From Billgrantia zhangzhouensis (lineage in GTDB: Bacteria > Pseudomonadota > Gammaproteobacteria > Pseudomonadales > Halomonadaceae): a stretch of 64,000 nt of DNA. Positions 47,520-57,968 of the stretch are shown piece after piece (positions within the stretch are counted from its first letter, which is position 1; the number at the start of each line of letters is the position of its first letter). A program made the position numbers and the translations under genes. The stretch lies in assembly GCF_021404465.1 (NCBI RefSeq), contig NZ_JABFTT010000003.1, positions 248,001-312,000 of the forward strand, given 5' to 3'. The notes under the pieces are model-generated. The model worked only from the letters and a program-made list of their open reading frames with translations. It was not told the origin of the DNA and searched no databases.

Positions 47520-47989
47520 ATGGAAGACCTCTTGCCCTGCTCTCTGTCGAGATGATGGGGACAGCAGTGCCCGCCATGGGCGTTGTTCAAAAGCTGACTG
47601 GCGTTGAAGACTGGCTCAGTGGCTTCCGCCGCCGTGCGTGAGGCTTACGTTCTCTGGCTCTGGTACGCCAGCGTGCCGTATAGAACTCAGTCATCATGGG
47701 GCGTGAGCGTCGCCCCTGTGCCACAAGATGTCAACCAATTTGTAGTATTGGTTGACAGGAGTGGGGTGGTGGGCCACTCTGAGCGCGTTCAACCCCGGAA
47801 GTTAGTGAAACGCTGAACAAATCGACGAGCGGAGTAAAGCGCAGCAGCCGGCGCCTATGGGGTACAGGTGAGGATTGCGAGCAGCGCGTAATGTAGCGAT
47901 TTACCCGCGCAGGCATTTGTGCAGTGTTTCCTTGGTGAACCTCATAGCACGCCCCGGTTTGCATGGTAAGTCATTCAGGAGATTCATAA
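47520..47989. other. Divergent control region of the uronate island
   Basis: About 470 bases between the TRAP small permease (left) and the TRAP binding protein (right). No gene was found. The main feature is a long palindrome at 47729-47757. Promoters for the two arms could not be placed with confidence. Confidence 0.6.
47729..47757. promoter_or_regulatory. Palindromic operator, candidate site of the GntR regulator
   Basis: Two perfect 11-base arms, TGTCAACCAAT (47729-47739) and ATTGGTTGACA (47747-47757), separated by seven bases. The arms contain ACCAAT and ATTGGT, the half-sites known for UxuR/ExuR, but in the outward order. It lies midway between the two divergent arms and probably controls both. 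Confidence 0.65.
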
Positions 47990-48973
47990 ATGACAACAAA
48001 GGTACTCAAGAGCACTGCCTTGGTAGGAGCTGCGCTGCTCTCGGTCAGTAGCTTGACACAGGCTCAGACGCTGCGCTTGAATCACAATAATCCGGAAGAC
48101 CATCCGACCCATGTCAGCATGGAGTTCATGGGACAACGGCTTTCCGAGTTGACCGATGGTGAGATGAACATTCGGGTGTATGCGAATGCCCAGCTTGGTA
48201 CTCAGCGTGAGTCCATGGAGCTGGTCCAGAATTGCACCCTGGATATGGCACGCAGCAATACTTCCGAGCTGGAGGCGTTTGAGCCCATATACAGTGCCGT
48301 GAACTTGCCGTTTATCTTTGAAAGCGAAGAGCATTTCGAGCAGGTCATCAATAGCGAAGTGGGCCAGGACATTCTCAATGCCTCTCAAGACAAGGGCTTT
48401 ATCGGAATTGCCTTCCTGACAGAAGGAGCGCGCTCCTTCTATGGTGATCGTGCGATCAATACACCGGCCGACCTAGAAGGCCTCAATGTCCGGGTACAAC
48501 CCAGCCCTTCAGCTATCCGCATGGTCGAATTATTGGGTGGCAATGCGACGCCTATCGACTGGGGAGAGCTGTATAGCGCGCTACAGCAGGGCGTGGTGGA
48601 AATGACGGAAAACAACCCGACGGCGTTGACCAATGCCCGTCATGGGGAAATCGTTAGCAACTTCTCGTTGAGCGAACACACCATCATTCCTTCCGTGGTC
48701 GTCATATCCACTTGTGCTTGGAATAGCATGAGCGAAGAGCAGCAAGCTGCCATGCGTCAGGCGGCATCTGAGGCACAGGCGTTCCACTCCGAGTCCTGGA
48801 GCGCGATTTCCAACGAGGCACTGGAAGTTGGACAAGCCGAGATGGGAGTGGAAATCAACGAGGTGGATAAGGCTCCGTTCATCGAGGCGGTTATGCCAAT
48901 GCATGAAGAAGTGGCTGCTGAGTCCGCGGAGCTAGCGGAACTGATCGAGCGCATCAAGGCAGAGGCTAACTAA
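47990..48973 (+). CDS. TRAP transporter substrate-binding protein (DctP)
   Basis: A 327-residue periplasmic binding protein. A signal peptide (to about residue 25, TQA) precedes TLRLNHNNPEDHPTHVSMEFMGQRLSEL-type DctP sequence; the carboxylate-binding arginine is expected in LEGLNVRVQPSP, and YSALQQGVVEMTENNP is typical. GGAGAT is before the ATG. First gene of the rightward arm, divergent from its own membrane subunits. Expected ligand: a glucuronide, glucuronate or related uronate. Confidence 0.92.
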   Translation: MTTKVLKSTALVGAALLSVSSLTQAQTLRLNHNNPEDHPTHVSMEFMGQRLSELTDGEMNIRVYANAQLGTQRESMELVQNCTLDMARSNTSELEAFEPIYSAVNLPFIFESEEHFEQVINSEVGQDILNASQDKGFIGIAFLTEGARSFYGDRAINTPADLEGLNVRVQPSPSAIRMVELLGGNATPIDWGELYSALQQGVVEMTENNPTALTNARHGEIVSNFSLSEHTIIPSVVVISTCAWNSMSEEQQAAMRQAASEAQAFHSESWSAISNEALEVGQAEMGVEINEVDKAPFIEAVMPMHEEVAAESAELAELIERIKAEAN

Positions 48974-48997
48974 GACGGCGGCCGGGGAGGGAACAGC

Positions 48998-50821
48998 ATG
49001 CTGGAACGCTCAACCATGGCGGAGAATGCTCTGACTGCATTGCATGATGAGCAGTATGATGTGCCGCTGAATTCACAGAACCTGAACCACCATACCATGG
49101 TATTCACCAAGGGACGTGAGTCGGTGTCACTCAATGGCAGTTGGAATTTTTGTGTAGACCTTCTGGATACGGGGCTACGCCAGAAATGGTATGAGCTGCA
49201 ACCTGCCTCCCCGGCAGATCGTACCGAGCCCTGGGATTATGACCCCTTCATGGGGGAAACCGTCCCGGTGCCCTCCAACTGGGCCATGCTGAAAGAGAAG
49301 TGGTACTTCTTTGAGGGCAGTGCCTGGTACACCAGAAGGCTGGATGTGGCCATACAGCCCGAAGAACGTTACGTTCTGCGCGTGGGCGCTGCCCAGTATG
49401 ATTGCAAGGTCTTTATGAACGGCAAATTCCTGGGCAATCACTACGGTGGCTCGACACCCTTTTATGTGGAATTGACCGAACATCTGGCTGATGGTGAAAA
49501 TTGGTTGATGCTGTGTGTCAACAACACACGCACGCTGGACCGGGTGCCAATGCGCAACACGGACTGGTTCAATTATGGCGGTGTCTATCGGGACGTCGAG
49601 CTATTCACTCTGCCTGGCATTTTTATCAAGGACATGTTCGTTCGCCTGTCCGAGGATGGCTGCTCGATCGAAGTGGATGTCGCACTGGATGGCCTTGAGG
49701 GAGGCAAGAGCACGACAGCGCTACTGGAAGTCCCGGAGCTAGGAATCGCGCAGCACATCACTGTTACACAGGAGGCAGCGACACGGGTAGGGATAGGAGT
49801 CGGCAGAGGCCGCTGCTGCATCGCGGCGGATCCCGAACGTTGGTCGCCTGCCAATCCTAGATTATACGACGTGGTGCTGACGGCTGGAGATGATCGCATC
49901 ACGGATAGAGTCGGCTTTCGCACCATCGTGCGTGATGGTGTTGACATTCTACTCAATGGTGAACCTGTCTGGCTGCGTGGTATTTCGGTCCATGAAGATG
50001 ATGAAGCCATGGGCAAGGTCACCTCAGAAGAGGATATTCGGCGCAGGCTGGCGCATGCCAAGGAGCTGGGTTGTAACTACCTTCGTTTGGCGCATTATCC
50101 TCACCATGAGCGGGTTGCCGAACTCGCTGATGAAATGGGGTTCATGCTGTGGCAGGAAATTCCCGTTTATTGGGCCATCGACTTTGAAAGTGAAAGTACC
50201 TTCAAGGATGCCAAGAACCAGCTTGCTGAAGTGATTTTCCGTGATCGTAACCGAGCCAGTGTGATTATCTGGTCAGTGGGCAATGAGAATCCGGATACCG
50301 ATAGCCGGCTGAGATTCATGCGGAAGTTGACAGAAACTGCCCGCCTGCATGACCCGACGCGGCTGGTAGCTGCAGCCTGCTTGATCAACCACGCCAAATT
50401 GAAAATAGAAGACCGCCTGGCGGAGCATCTAGACGTCATCGGTATCAATGAATATTATGGCTGGTATGACGAAAATATAGAAGACTTACGTACTATTGGT
50501 GAAAATTCGAATCCTGATCGCCCTGTAGTGATTTCAGAAACCGGGGCCGATGGTGACAATACATGCCACGGGCCAGTGACGGGCTGGTTCAGTGAATCCT
50601 ATATGGCAGAAGTGTATCGACAGCAGATAGGGATGCTGCGCGAGCTGGAGTATATAAAAGGTATGTCGCCCTGGATTCTTTATGACTTCAGAGTAGAGCG
50701 GCGCCAGAATATTTATCAGAGAGGGTTCAATCGTAAGGGGCTGATATCGGCTGATAAACGGACCAAGAAAGAAGCATTTGATGTCTTGGCTGCGTTTTAT
50801 CATGAAATGAAAGATAAGTGA
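48998..50821 (+). CDS. Beta-glucuronidase (GH2)
   Basis: A 607-residue GH2 enzyme with sugar-binding, immunoglobulin-like and barrel domains. The acid/base glutamate is E430 in WSVGNENPD and the nucleophile is E514 in VISETGADG. RNTDWFNYGGVYRDVELF and LRLAHYPHHE are the usual GH2 signatures. It has no signal peptide, so it hydrolyses imported glucuronides inside the cell, releasing glucuronate for uxaC. GGAGG lies seven bases before the ATG; ATG 49016 is possible. Beta-glucuronidase is favoured over beta-galactosidase by size and by the uronate context. Confidence 0.85.
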   Translation: MLERSTMAENALTALHDEQYDVPLNSQNLNHHTMVFTKGRESVSLNGSWNFCVDLLDTGLRQKWYELQPASPADRTEPWDYDPFMGETVPVPSNWAMLKEKWYFFEGSAWYTRRLDVAIQPEERYVLRVGAAQYDCKVFMNGKFLGNHYGGSTPFYVELTEHLADGENWLMLCVNNTRTLDRVPMRNTDWFNYGGVYRDVELFTLPGIFIKDMFVRLSEDGCSIEVDVALDGLEGGKSTTALLEVPELGIAQHITVTQEAATRVGIGVGRGRCCIAADPERWSPANPRLYDVVLTAGDDRITDRVGFRTIVRDGVDILLNGEPVWLRGISVHEDDEAMGKVTSEEDIRRRLAHAKELGCNYLRLAHYPHHERVAELADEMGFMLWQEIPVYWAIDFESESTFKDAKNQLAEVIFRDRNRASVIIWSVGNENPDTDSRLRFMRKLTETARLHDPTRLVAAACLINHAKLKIEDRLAEHLDVIGINEYYGWYDENIEDLRTIGENSNPDRPVVISETGADGDNTCHGPVTGWFSESYMAEVYRQQIGMLRELEYIKGMSPWILYDFRVERRQNIYQRGFNRKGLISADKRTKKEAFDVLAAFYHEMKDK

Positions 50822-50836
50822 ATGGAAAGTTTCTCG

Positions 50837-51571
50837 ATGTATAAAGGCTTGCGGCGCTATCAGGAGTTGGCGGAAGAGCTGAAGCTGATCATTCGGAAGA
50901 AAGGATATCAAGTAGGTGATAGGATCCTGACCGAGAGACAGATTTCAGAGACCCTGAATGTTGGTAGGTCTGCTGCGCGTGAAGCGATTCTCATGCTTGA
51001 GATAGAAGGCCTGGTCGAAGTCAAGAAAGGTTCTGGTACCTATTTGATATCAGATGAGCTCTCTGCGCCAAAACCCTTGGAGACGGCGGATGATGTGGGG
51101 CCTTTTGAGCTCTTGCAGGCCCGGCAGGTAGTGGAAAGCAATGTCGCTGGACTGGCTGCTTTATCTGTTACCAAGAGCGATATATTGCGTATGCGTCAAG
51201 CGCTTGAAATGGAGCGTAAGGGTATAGAGGAACAGAATAATGACTACTCCAGCGATGAACTATTCCATCGCTTGATCGCCGAGGCTACCCAAAACAGTGT
51301 GTTGGTAGATACGGTGTCCGAGCTGTGGAAGACGAGAGACCGGAGTCTGATGTGGGCTCGGCTCCATGAGCGTATCTTTGATACCGATTATAGAAAGCAG
51401 TGGTTGAGAGATCATCAGGAAATATTATCCGCGCTTCAGTTAAAGGATTCGGAAGGCGCTCGTCGGGCGATGTGGCAGCATCTAGAGAATGTTCGTGATA
51501 CGCTGATGGAGCTTTCTGACGTGGATGACCCAAATTTTGATGGCTATCTGTTTAATAGCAGTGCGGGCTAG
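50837..51571 (+). CDS. GntR-family regulator, FadR/FCD subfamily (UxuR/ExuR-like)
   Basis: A 244-residue regulator. The winged helix (YQELAEELKLIIRKKGYQVGDRI, TERQISETLNVGRSAAREAILMLEIEGLVEVKKGSG) is close in style to UxuR/ExuR, and an FCD ligand domain follows (DELFHRLIAEATQNSVLVD with its metal-site histidine, and DHQEILSAL). ATG 50837 has GGAAAG seven bases upstream; ATG 50822 directly after the GH2 stop is the alternative. It probably represses both arms until fructuronate or a related sugar acid binds. The gene is distinctly AT-rich for this genome. Confidence 0.9.
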   Translation: MYKGLRRYQELAEELKLIIRKKGYQVGDRILTERQISETLNVGRSAAREAILMLEIEGLVEVKKGSGTYLISDELSAPKPLETADDVGPFELLQARQVVESNVAGLAALSVTKSDILRMRQALEMERKGIEEQNNDYSSDELFHRLIAEATQNSVLVDTVSELWKTRDRSLMWARLHERIFDTDYRKQWLRDHQEILSALQLKDSEGARRAMWQHLENVRDTLMELSDVDDPNFDGYLFNSSAG

Positions 51572-51635
51572 GATGACGGGTGCTGTAAAAATGCTGGCAG
51601 AATGAATCAGCATAAGCAATGTAGTGGAGAATATC

Positions 51636-54366
<2,731 letters not shown>

Positions 54367-54458
54367 TCCCGAGTGGAACAACGAGCTTCACTAACTCGAG
54401 TCAAGGGTCTTGGTATCTTGCCGGCCATGGCCAGCATTTCATTGAGGGGAAACTCGCT

Positions 54459-54590
54459 ATGCAATTGCGCAACAGTAATATTGGACGATTGCGTCACCAG
54501 TCCTTCGATGTCTTGATTGTCGGCTGGCAAGGGCGTCAAAGTGGATCTGGTTGATCGCTGTGCTGACCGTAACCGGTAGCGCCTGACGAT
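54459..54590 (+). pseudogene. glpD: Decayed 5' fragment of aerobic glycerol-3-phosphate dehydrogenase (glpD)
   Basis: After GAGGGGAAA, an ATG at 54459 begins LRNSNIGRLRHQSFDVLIVG, the typical GlpD N-terminus leading into the FAD-binding loop. The GGGINGAG part is then lost: the frame runs WQGRQSGSG to a stop, while a shifted frame resumes with GVKVDLVDR, which fits the next GlpD strand. Nothing of the remaining protein of about 500 residues is seen. The fragment follows glpK directly, so it marks a former glpK-glpD operon; a working glpD is presumably elsewhere. Confidence 0.6.
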
Positions 54591-54630
54591 ACTGCTATTC
54601 GCTCTCATGTCGCATCCGTATTACAACTCT

Positions 54631-54648
54631 TGTCGGCGATTTCTTACA
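54631..54648 (+). promoter_or_regulatory. GacA-box-like element before the second Rsm-type sRNA
   Basis: TGTCGG (54631-54636), six bases, CTTACA (54643-54648). It matches TGTAAG-N6-CTTACA at 10 of 12 positions, with the right half perfect. Its centre lies about 60-65 bases before the first hairpin of the sRNA. Confidence 0.6.
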
Positions 54649-54700
54649 AACCAAAGCGTCAAAGACAGCTTTTTTTTCGCTCCCGATCTGTCAAGATTTG

Positions 54701-54833
54701 CGTGGTCGAGCCAGGGAGGCTCCTAAGGAAGAAGGCGCCAGGAAGGCTTTATACTCAGGGAGTTATGGAAGGGATGCCAAGCGGTGTGGAGGGAATCAAA
54801 AAGAGCCCGGTGTATAGCCGGGCTTGCCTCTTT
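54701..54833 (+). ncRNA. CsrB/RsmZ-type CsrA-sequestering sRNA, copy 2
   Basis: About 133 bases with eight GGA motifs. A clear loop-presented site is 54708-54722 (stem GAGCC/GGCTC, loop AGGGA). Weaker ones are 54737-54747 (GCC, AGGAA, GGC) and 54753-54763 (ACTC, AGG, GAGT), with single-stranded GGA motifs between. The terminator is 54804-54810 with 54818-54824. No protein-coding frame is evident. The role, titrating CsrA/RsmA, is inferred from family architecture. The 5' end is estimated from the GacA-box distance. Confidence 0.72.
54804..54833 (+). terminator. Intrinsic terminator of sRNA copy 2
   Basis: Stem AGCCCGG (54804-54810) with CCGGGCT (54818-54824), 7-base loop, then a T-rich stretch interrupted by GCC. 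Confidence 0.75.
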
Positions 54834-54975
54834 ATGGATGTAACCATCATGAAACGATGTGGCAATGCTCTGCAGGTGGAAAGACCTAGGAGTATTGATA
54901 AAAGCTTTTGCCTAGCGGAAACTCATGAATTTTGAACATTAGCCATGCTGCTTATCTGGCACTAGGGTGATTAAT

Positions 54976-55109
54976 ATCTCGCAAGGATGCGGGGAAGATG
55001 GAACGCCGAGCAGAGGAGGCTCGATGACGCCAAGGATGCATGACAGGATGTCATGGTGAGCTGGAAAGGAACCAAGGATTGAGGCCCGGCTGTGTGCCGG
55101 GCTTCTTTT
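54976..55109 (+). ncRNA. CsrB/RsmZ-type CsrA-sequestering sRNA, copy 3
   Basis: About 134 bases with nine GGA motifs. Loop-presented sites are 54980-54991 (CGC, AAGGAT, GCG), 55007-55023 (stem CGAGC/GCTCG, loop AGAGGAG) and 55039-55055 (stem CATGAC/GTCATG, loop AGGAT), plus GG-AAAGGAA-CC near 55062. The terminator is 55084-55090 with 55096-55102, then TTCTTTT. It begins about 145 bases after the end of copy 2. Unlike copies 1 and 2, no GacA-box-like element was found in the preceding 100 bases, so its control may differ. Confidence 0.75.
55084..55109 (+). terminator. Intrinsic terminator of sRNA copy 3
   Basis: Stem GCCCGGC (55084-55090) with GCCGGGC (55096-55102), loop TGTGT, followed by TTCTTTT. 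Confidence 0.88.
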
Positions 55110-55590
55110 GTGATTTTCCTGCGAATTTTCCTTCGCGCTATGTAACCTCGCAAGCAGATTGTCTCAGCATGGTGACATCTTGGTCACTGCAATAACGTTG
55201 AGGAAAAATTCCCACACGAAAATTTAACTCAGGTTAATTCGCTTGTCGTCTCCCAGTGGCACTGTAGAGCTGCCATTGGAACAGGCATTGGAAAGTACGG
55301 CAGGAGAGAAGGCCAGGATGGCTGGTGGCCCGAGAAACATGGCTAGCCAAGCACCCGCAGGAGATCGAAGCAGTCGGGCAGCGCCTGGCCGGTTATGGCT
55401 AGGCTTTCGCCGTCTGCTGCCACAAGCTCTTACAAGCCGATGACCAAGGGAAGCGTATGCTAGGCCTTGGCTGCATCTCGTGCACGCGGTGGTCCAGCCG
55501 CATTGCCAATGAATATGAACAGGTACGAAAGGAGTTTGAACCAGGCTGAACGTAAGCCTCAATAGGGGCTAGTGACGCAGGAGAAAAAGA
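55110..55590. other. Gap with a possible gene-end remnant
   Basis: About 480 bases without a clear gene. One rightward frame ending at the TAG near 55402 reads LAKHPQEIEAVGQRLAGYG, which has a natural protein look but no start. It may be the tail of a lost gene. The first part (to about 55230) is AT-rich and holds nothing recognisable. Confidence 0.35.
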
Positions 55591-56190
55591 ATGATCAGGC
55601 TAACCTGGAAGGCAGGATCAAAGTTCCTGGATGATAAAGGCCCTGGTTTCGCCATCATGCTGTTTGTGGCCTTCATGTCATGGATACTGTTCTGGCCCCA
55701 TGGACTCAGCATGAACATGGCTGCTGGCATGGGGCCGGAGGCAATTCGATACGAAAAGGTCAGTACCTCCTACTCCCAGAACGCGGCAGAACTCATGCGC
55801 TCCAACGAAGAGGTCTTTTCTCGCTCGCTGAGTATTCTCGATACCAAGAAATATCATTGCTTGCTAACGGAGTTTTTGAGCAGAGGAGAGCAGGAGGGGA
55901 GCCAATCAGCCTCCCTGGCGCGCTACGAGACCTTGTGCGGCATCTTTACCGATGCGGCAGCCATGGTCGACACTTATGCCGAACGGCTTGGTGGCGGGGG
56001 TGGATACTATCCGGAACTGCATGAGTTCACCTTGCATACGCAGGGAAGAGAGCGGGCCATAGGGCCTTTCCTGACCCAGGGGGAGTGCATCAAGATAGCC
56101 AACCGGCTGGCTCGTGCGGGTGAGCATACCTCGCACTGCCTGCCTTATGGGCAGGCTCGGCACCCCACTCCCGGGTTAGGCCGAGGCTGA
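55591..56190 (+). CDS. Hypothetical membrane-anchored protein
   Basis: A 199-residue protein with AGGAGA seven bases before the ATG. One hydrophobic segment (residues about 19-35, FAIMLFVAFMSWILFW) is followed by a soluble part with four cysteines and a Gly-rich turn (RLGGGGGYYPELHEF). It ends in a Pro/Gly tail. Orientation suggests a single-pass protein facing the periplasm. No family recognised. Confidence 0.6.
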   Translation: MIRLTWKAGSKFLDDKGPGFAIMLFVAFMSWILFWPHGLSMNMAAGMGPEAIRYEKVSTSYSQNAAELMRSNEEVFSRSLSILDTKKYHCLLTEFLSRGEQEGSQSASLARYETLCGIFTDAAAMVDTYAERLGGGGGYYPELHEFTLHTQGRERAIGPFLTQGECIKIANRLARAGEHTSHCLPYGQARHPTPGLGRG

Positions 56191-56201
56191 CGCCAACCTC
56201 A

Positions 56202-56444
56202 ATGAATATGATCGAGAGCACGGCCGCTTCCGTAAGCGGCCGTCGCCTCTTGCTTGTTCGCTCCTGGCTCAGCCGGGAGCGACTCTTCAGTCTCGAATAT
56301 GAGAGGCCTGTCAGGCAAGCCATCGAACTCGAGAACGAAGACGTAATCGATGCCTTGGAGGAGGAGGCGGAAGGGGAGTTGCGTCAGGTCATGCATGCGC
56401 TCGAGCGTATCGAGGAGGGCGAAGGTGAGCTATGCGAGCCCTAG
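56202..56444 (+). pseudogene. DksA/TraR-like protein truncated before its zinc finger
   Basis: An 80-residue frame whose end, IDALEEEAEGELRQVMHALE then RIEEGEGELCEP, matches the DksA/TraR segment that normally runs ...ALeRIeeGtYGvCe.CG, but a TAG follows the first cysteine and none of the four-cysteine finger is encoded downstream in any frame. The N-terminal part is Arg-rich and not clearly coiled. No strong ribosome site precedes either ATG (56202 or 56208). It is a remnant, or a finger-less small protein. Confidence 0.5.
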
Positions 56445-56514
56445 CTGCCCGAACAGGACTTGTCGCCAGCCTGAATGTTAGGCTAGGAGAGTTCTGTTTA
56501 GTCAGGAGAAGGGC

Positions 56515-57096
56515 ATGAAGGCGTGGCGTCGATCCTGCATGGGGCTGATGGCAGTGCTGTGGCTGTCGGGCTGCGGTGGCGATGGCAATGACACGACAGT
56601 AGAGGAGGAGGTGCAGCCCGAGCCGGCGACCGATGTTGCAAGCGAGCCTGTTCCGGAACCGGTCGAGGTGGACCCGCTACAGGTCGAGATCAATGCTTCG
56701 GCCTCCTTGCGCAGCGACCGTCGGCTCATGGTGCAGGGTGAAACCAATTTGCCGGAGGAAACCCGGCTCCTGCTAGTGGTGGAGCGTGAGTTGAGCGGGG
56801 TACGCTGGCAATCGCGTACTTCAGTGGCGGACGGCCAATTTGCCGCCGGTCCCTTCGGGCCGGGCAGCGGTCTACCCGATGGGGGCTATACCATCACGGT
56901 CAATCTGGTGGAAGCGAGCGTGCAACCCGCGTCCGTGCGGGAGCGAGTCGGTGAGCAGGGGGAATATCTCGAGGGGGAGTTGGTGCGTAGCTCGCGGCAT
57001 GGCCTGGGCCAGGTGGCAAGCTATTCGCGGCGCTACCTTATCGGCAGTGAGCCGCGCCGGGCTACCGACCAGGTAGAGGTGTTGGAGGTCGAATGA
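56515..57096 (+). CDS. Hypothetical lipoprotein
   Basis: A 193-residue lipoprotein. The signal ends in the lipobox LSGC (Cys20), followed by a Glu/Pro-rich linker (residues about 25-55). The globular part (about 60-190) is beta-rich, with DGGYTITVNLVEA in the style of a small Ig-like or FimD-like fold. AGGAGA is close before the ATG. No family assigned. Convergent with the XRE gene; a GGCGTC/GACGCC hairpin (57110-57126) lies across the convergent stops. Confidence 0.7.
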   Translation: MKAWRRSCMGLMAVLWLSGCGGDGNDTTVEEEVQPEPATDVASEPVPEPVEVDPLQVEINASASLRSDRRLMVQGETNLPEETRLLLVVERELSGVRWQSRTSVADGQFAAGPFGPGSGLPDGGYTITVNLVEASVQPASVRERVGEQGEYLEGELVRSSRHGLGQVASYSRRYLIGSEPRRATDQVEVLEVE

Positions 57097-57117
57097 AACA
57101 TGAATGATGGGCGTCGC

Positions 57118-57714
57118 TCAGACGCCATCCTTGCGCCAACGAGCCAGCAGCCTGCCTACGACCTTCTCGGTTGCCTCCAACGGAACCAGCGAGGCCATGG
57201 AATCGCTCCCATTGTAGCATAATAGCTCGCCTCGGCTACCGTACTGGAGTTGGCCGATATAAAGCCCTCCTGAACCCTCGATCAGATAATGCCCGGGTAG
57301 CTCGCAATTTTCCGTCGGGCCGAAAGCAGCCAGATCCCCACTTTCCAGAAAAGCGAATTGCTCTCCTGGCGCGGGCGTGACGAGATAACACTCACCCTGC
57401 CAATCGAGGCCTGCTAATATCCCCCCTGAAAGGCTGAAGCGGTTGGCATTGGGAGCCTGCCAGGGCACCGGGGAGTTGCCACGTAGATACAGCGGCGCCG
57501 AGGTCGTTTGTGTGTCACCTTCGAGTAGTTGACCCAGCGTACAACCTAGGGCATCCGCCAGCGCTACCAGCCTTTCATGACCGATCTGCTTGATCGCTCC
57601 CGACTCCCAGTATGAGATAGTGACATCGGAAACACCTACCTTCCTTGCCAGTGCAGCCTTGTTAAGGTTTGCCTGCAAGCGTAAGCGCTTGATTTTCTGG
57701 CCCAATGAATCCAT
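57118..57714 (-). CDS. XRE-family transcriptional regulator with C-terminal S24-like region
   Basis: A 198-residue protein. The N-terminal Cro/CI helix-turn-helix (residues about 5-65: IKRLRLQANLNKAALARKVGVSDVTISYWESGAIKQIGHERL) is clear. The C-terminal 130 residues are beta-rich (GDLAAFGPTENCELPGHYLIE, GGLYIGQLQYGSRGELLCYN), as in the peptidase S24-like domain of CI-type repressors. The Ala-Gly cleavage site and Ser/Lys pair could not be confirmed. The upstream 250 bases are AT-rich with GTTAAC and GTCAAC repeats that may be operators. Confidence 0.8.
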   Translation of the reverse strand: MDSLGQKIKRLRLQANLNKAALARKVGVSDVTISYWESGAIKQIGHERLVALADALGCTLGQLLEGDTQTTSAPLYLRGNSPVPWQAPNANRFSLSGGILAGLDWQGECYLVTPAPGEQFAFLESGDLAAFGPTENCELPGHYLIEGSGGLYIGQLQYGSRGELLCYNGSDSMASLVPLEATEKVVGRLLARWRKDGV

Positions 57715-57968
57715 TTCATCAACCTGGCGACTGTGGCTACAAAAGGAAGTCGATAGTCAGTGATCTGTGTTAACTGTGCAAATTCAACATGTCAACGGTA
57801 AATCGACTCTGAGCGCAGGCTATTACTCGTGGAAGGGAATGAGAAGCATTATTAAAAATTCTTCAATTCTTCTGGTGTGTCTCAAGGTGAGTGGCCGGCT
57901 GTGCGGCTGTCTGTGCCGAGGCAGGTGCGTATAATGCCGCCATACAATCCCGTTTGGATAAGGACGAC

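Noticed and set aside
55243..55443. A 66-codon rightward frame after the third sRNA
   Set aside because: No ribosome site and no protein-like pattern; another frame in the same place looks like a gene tail, so this is probably decayed sequence.
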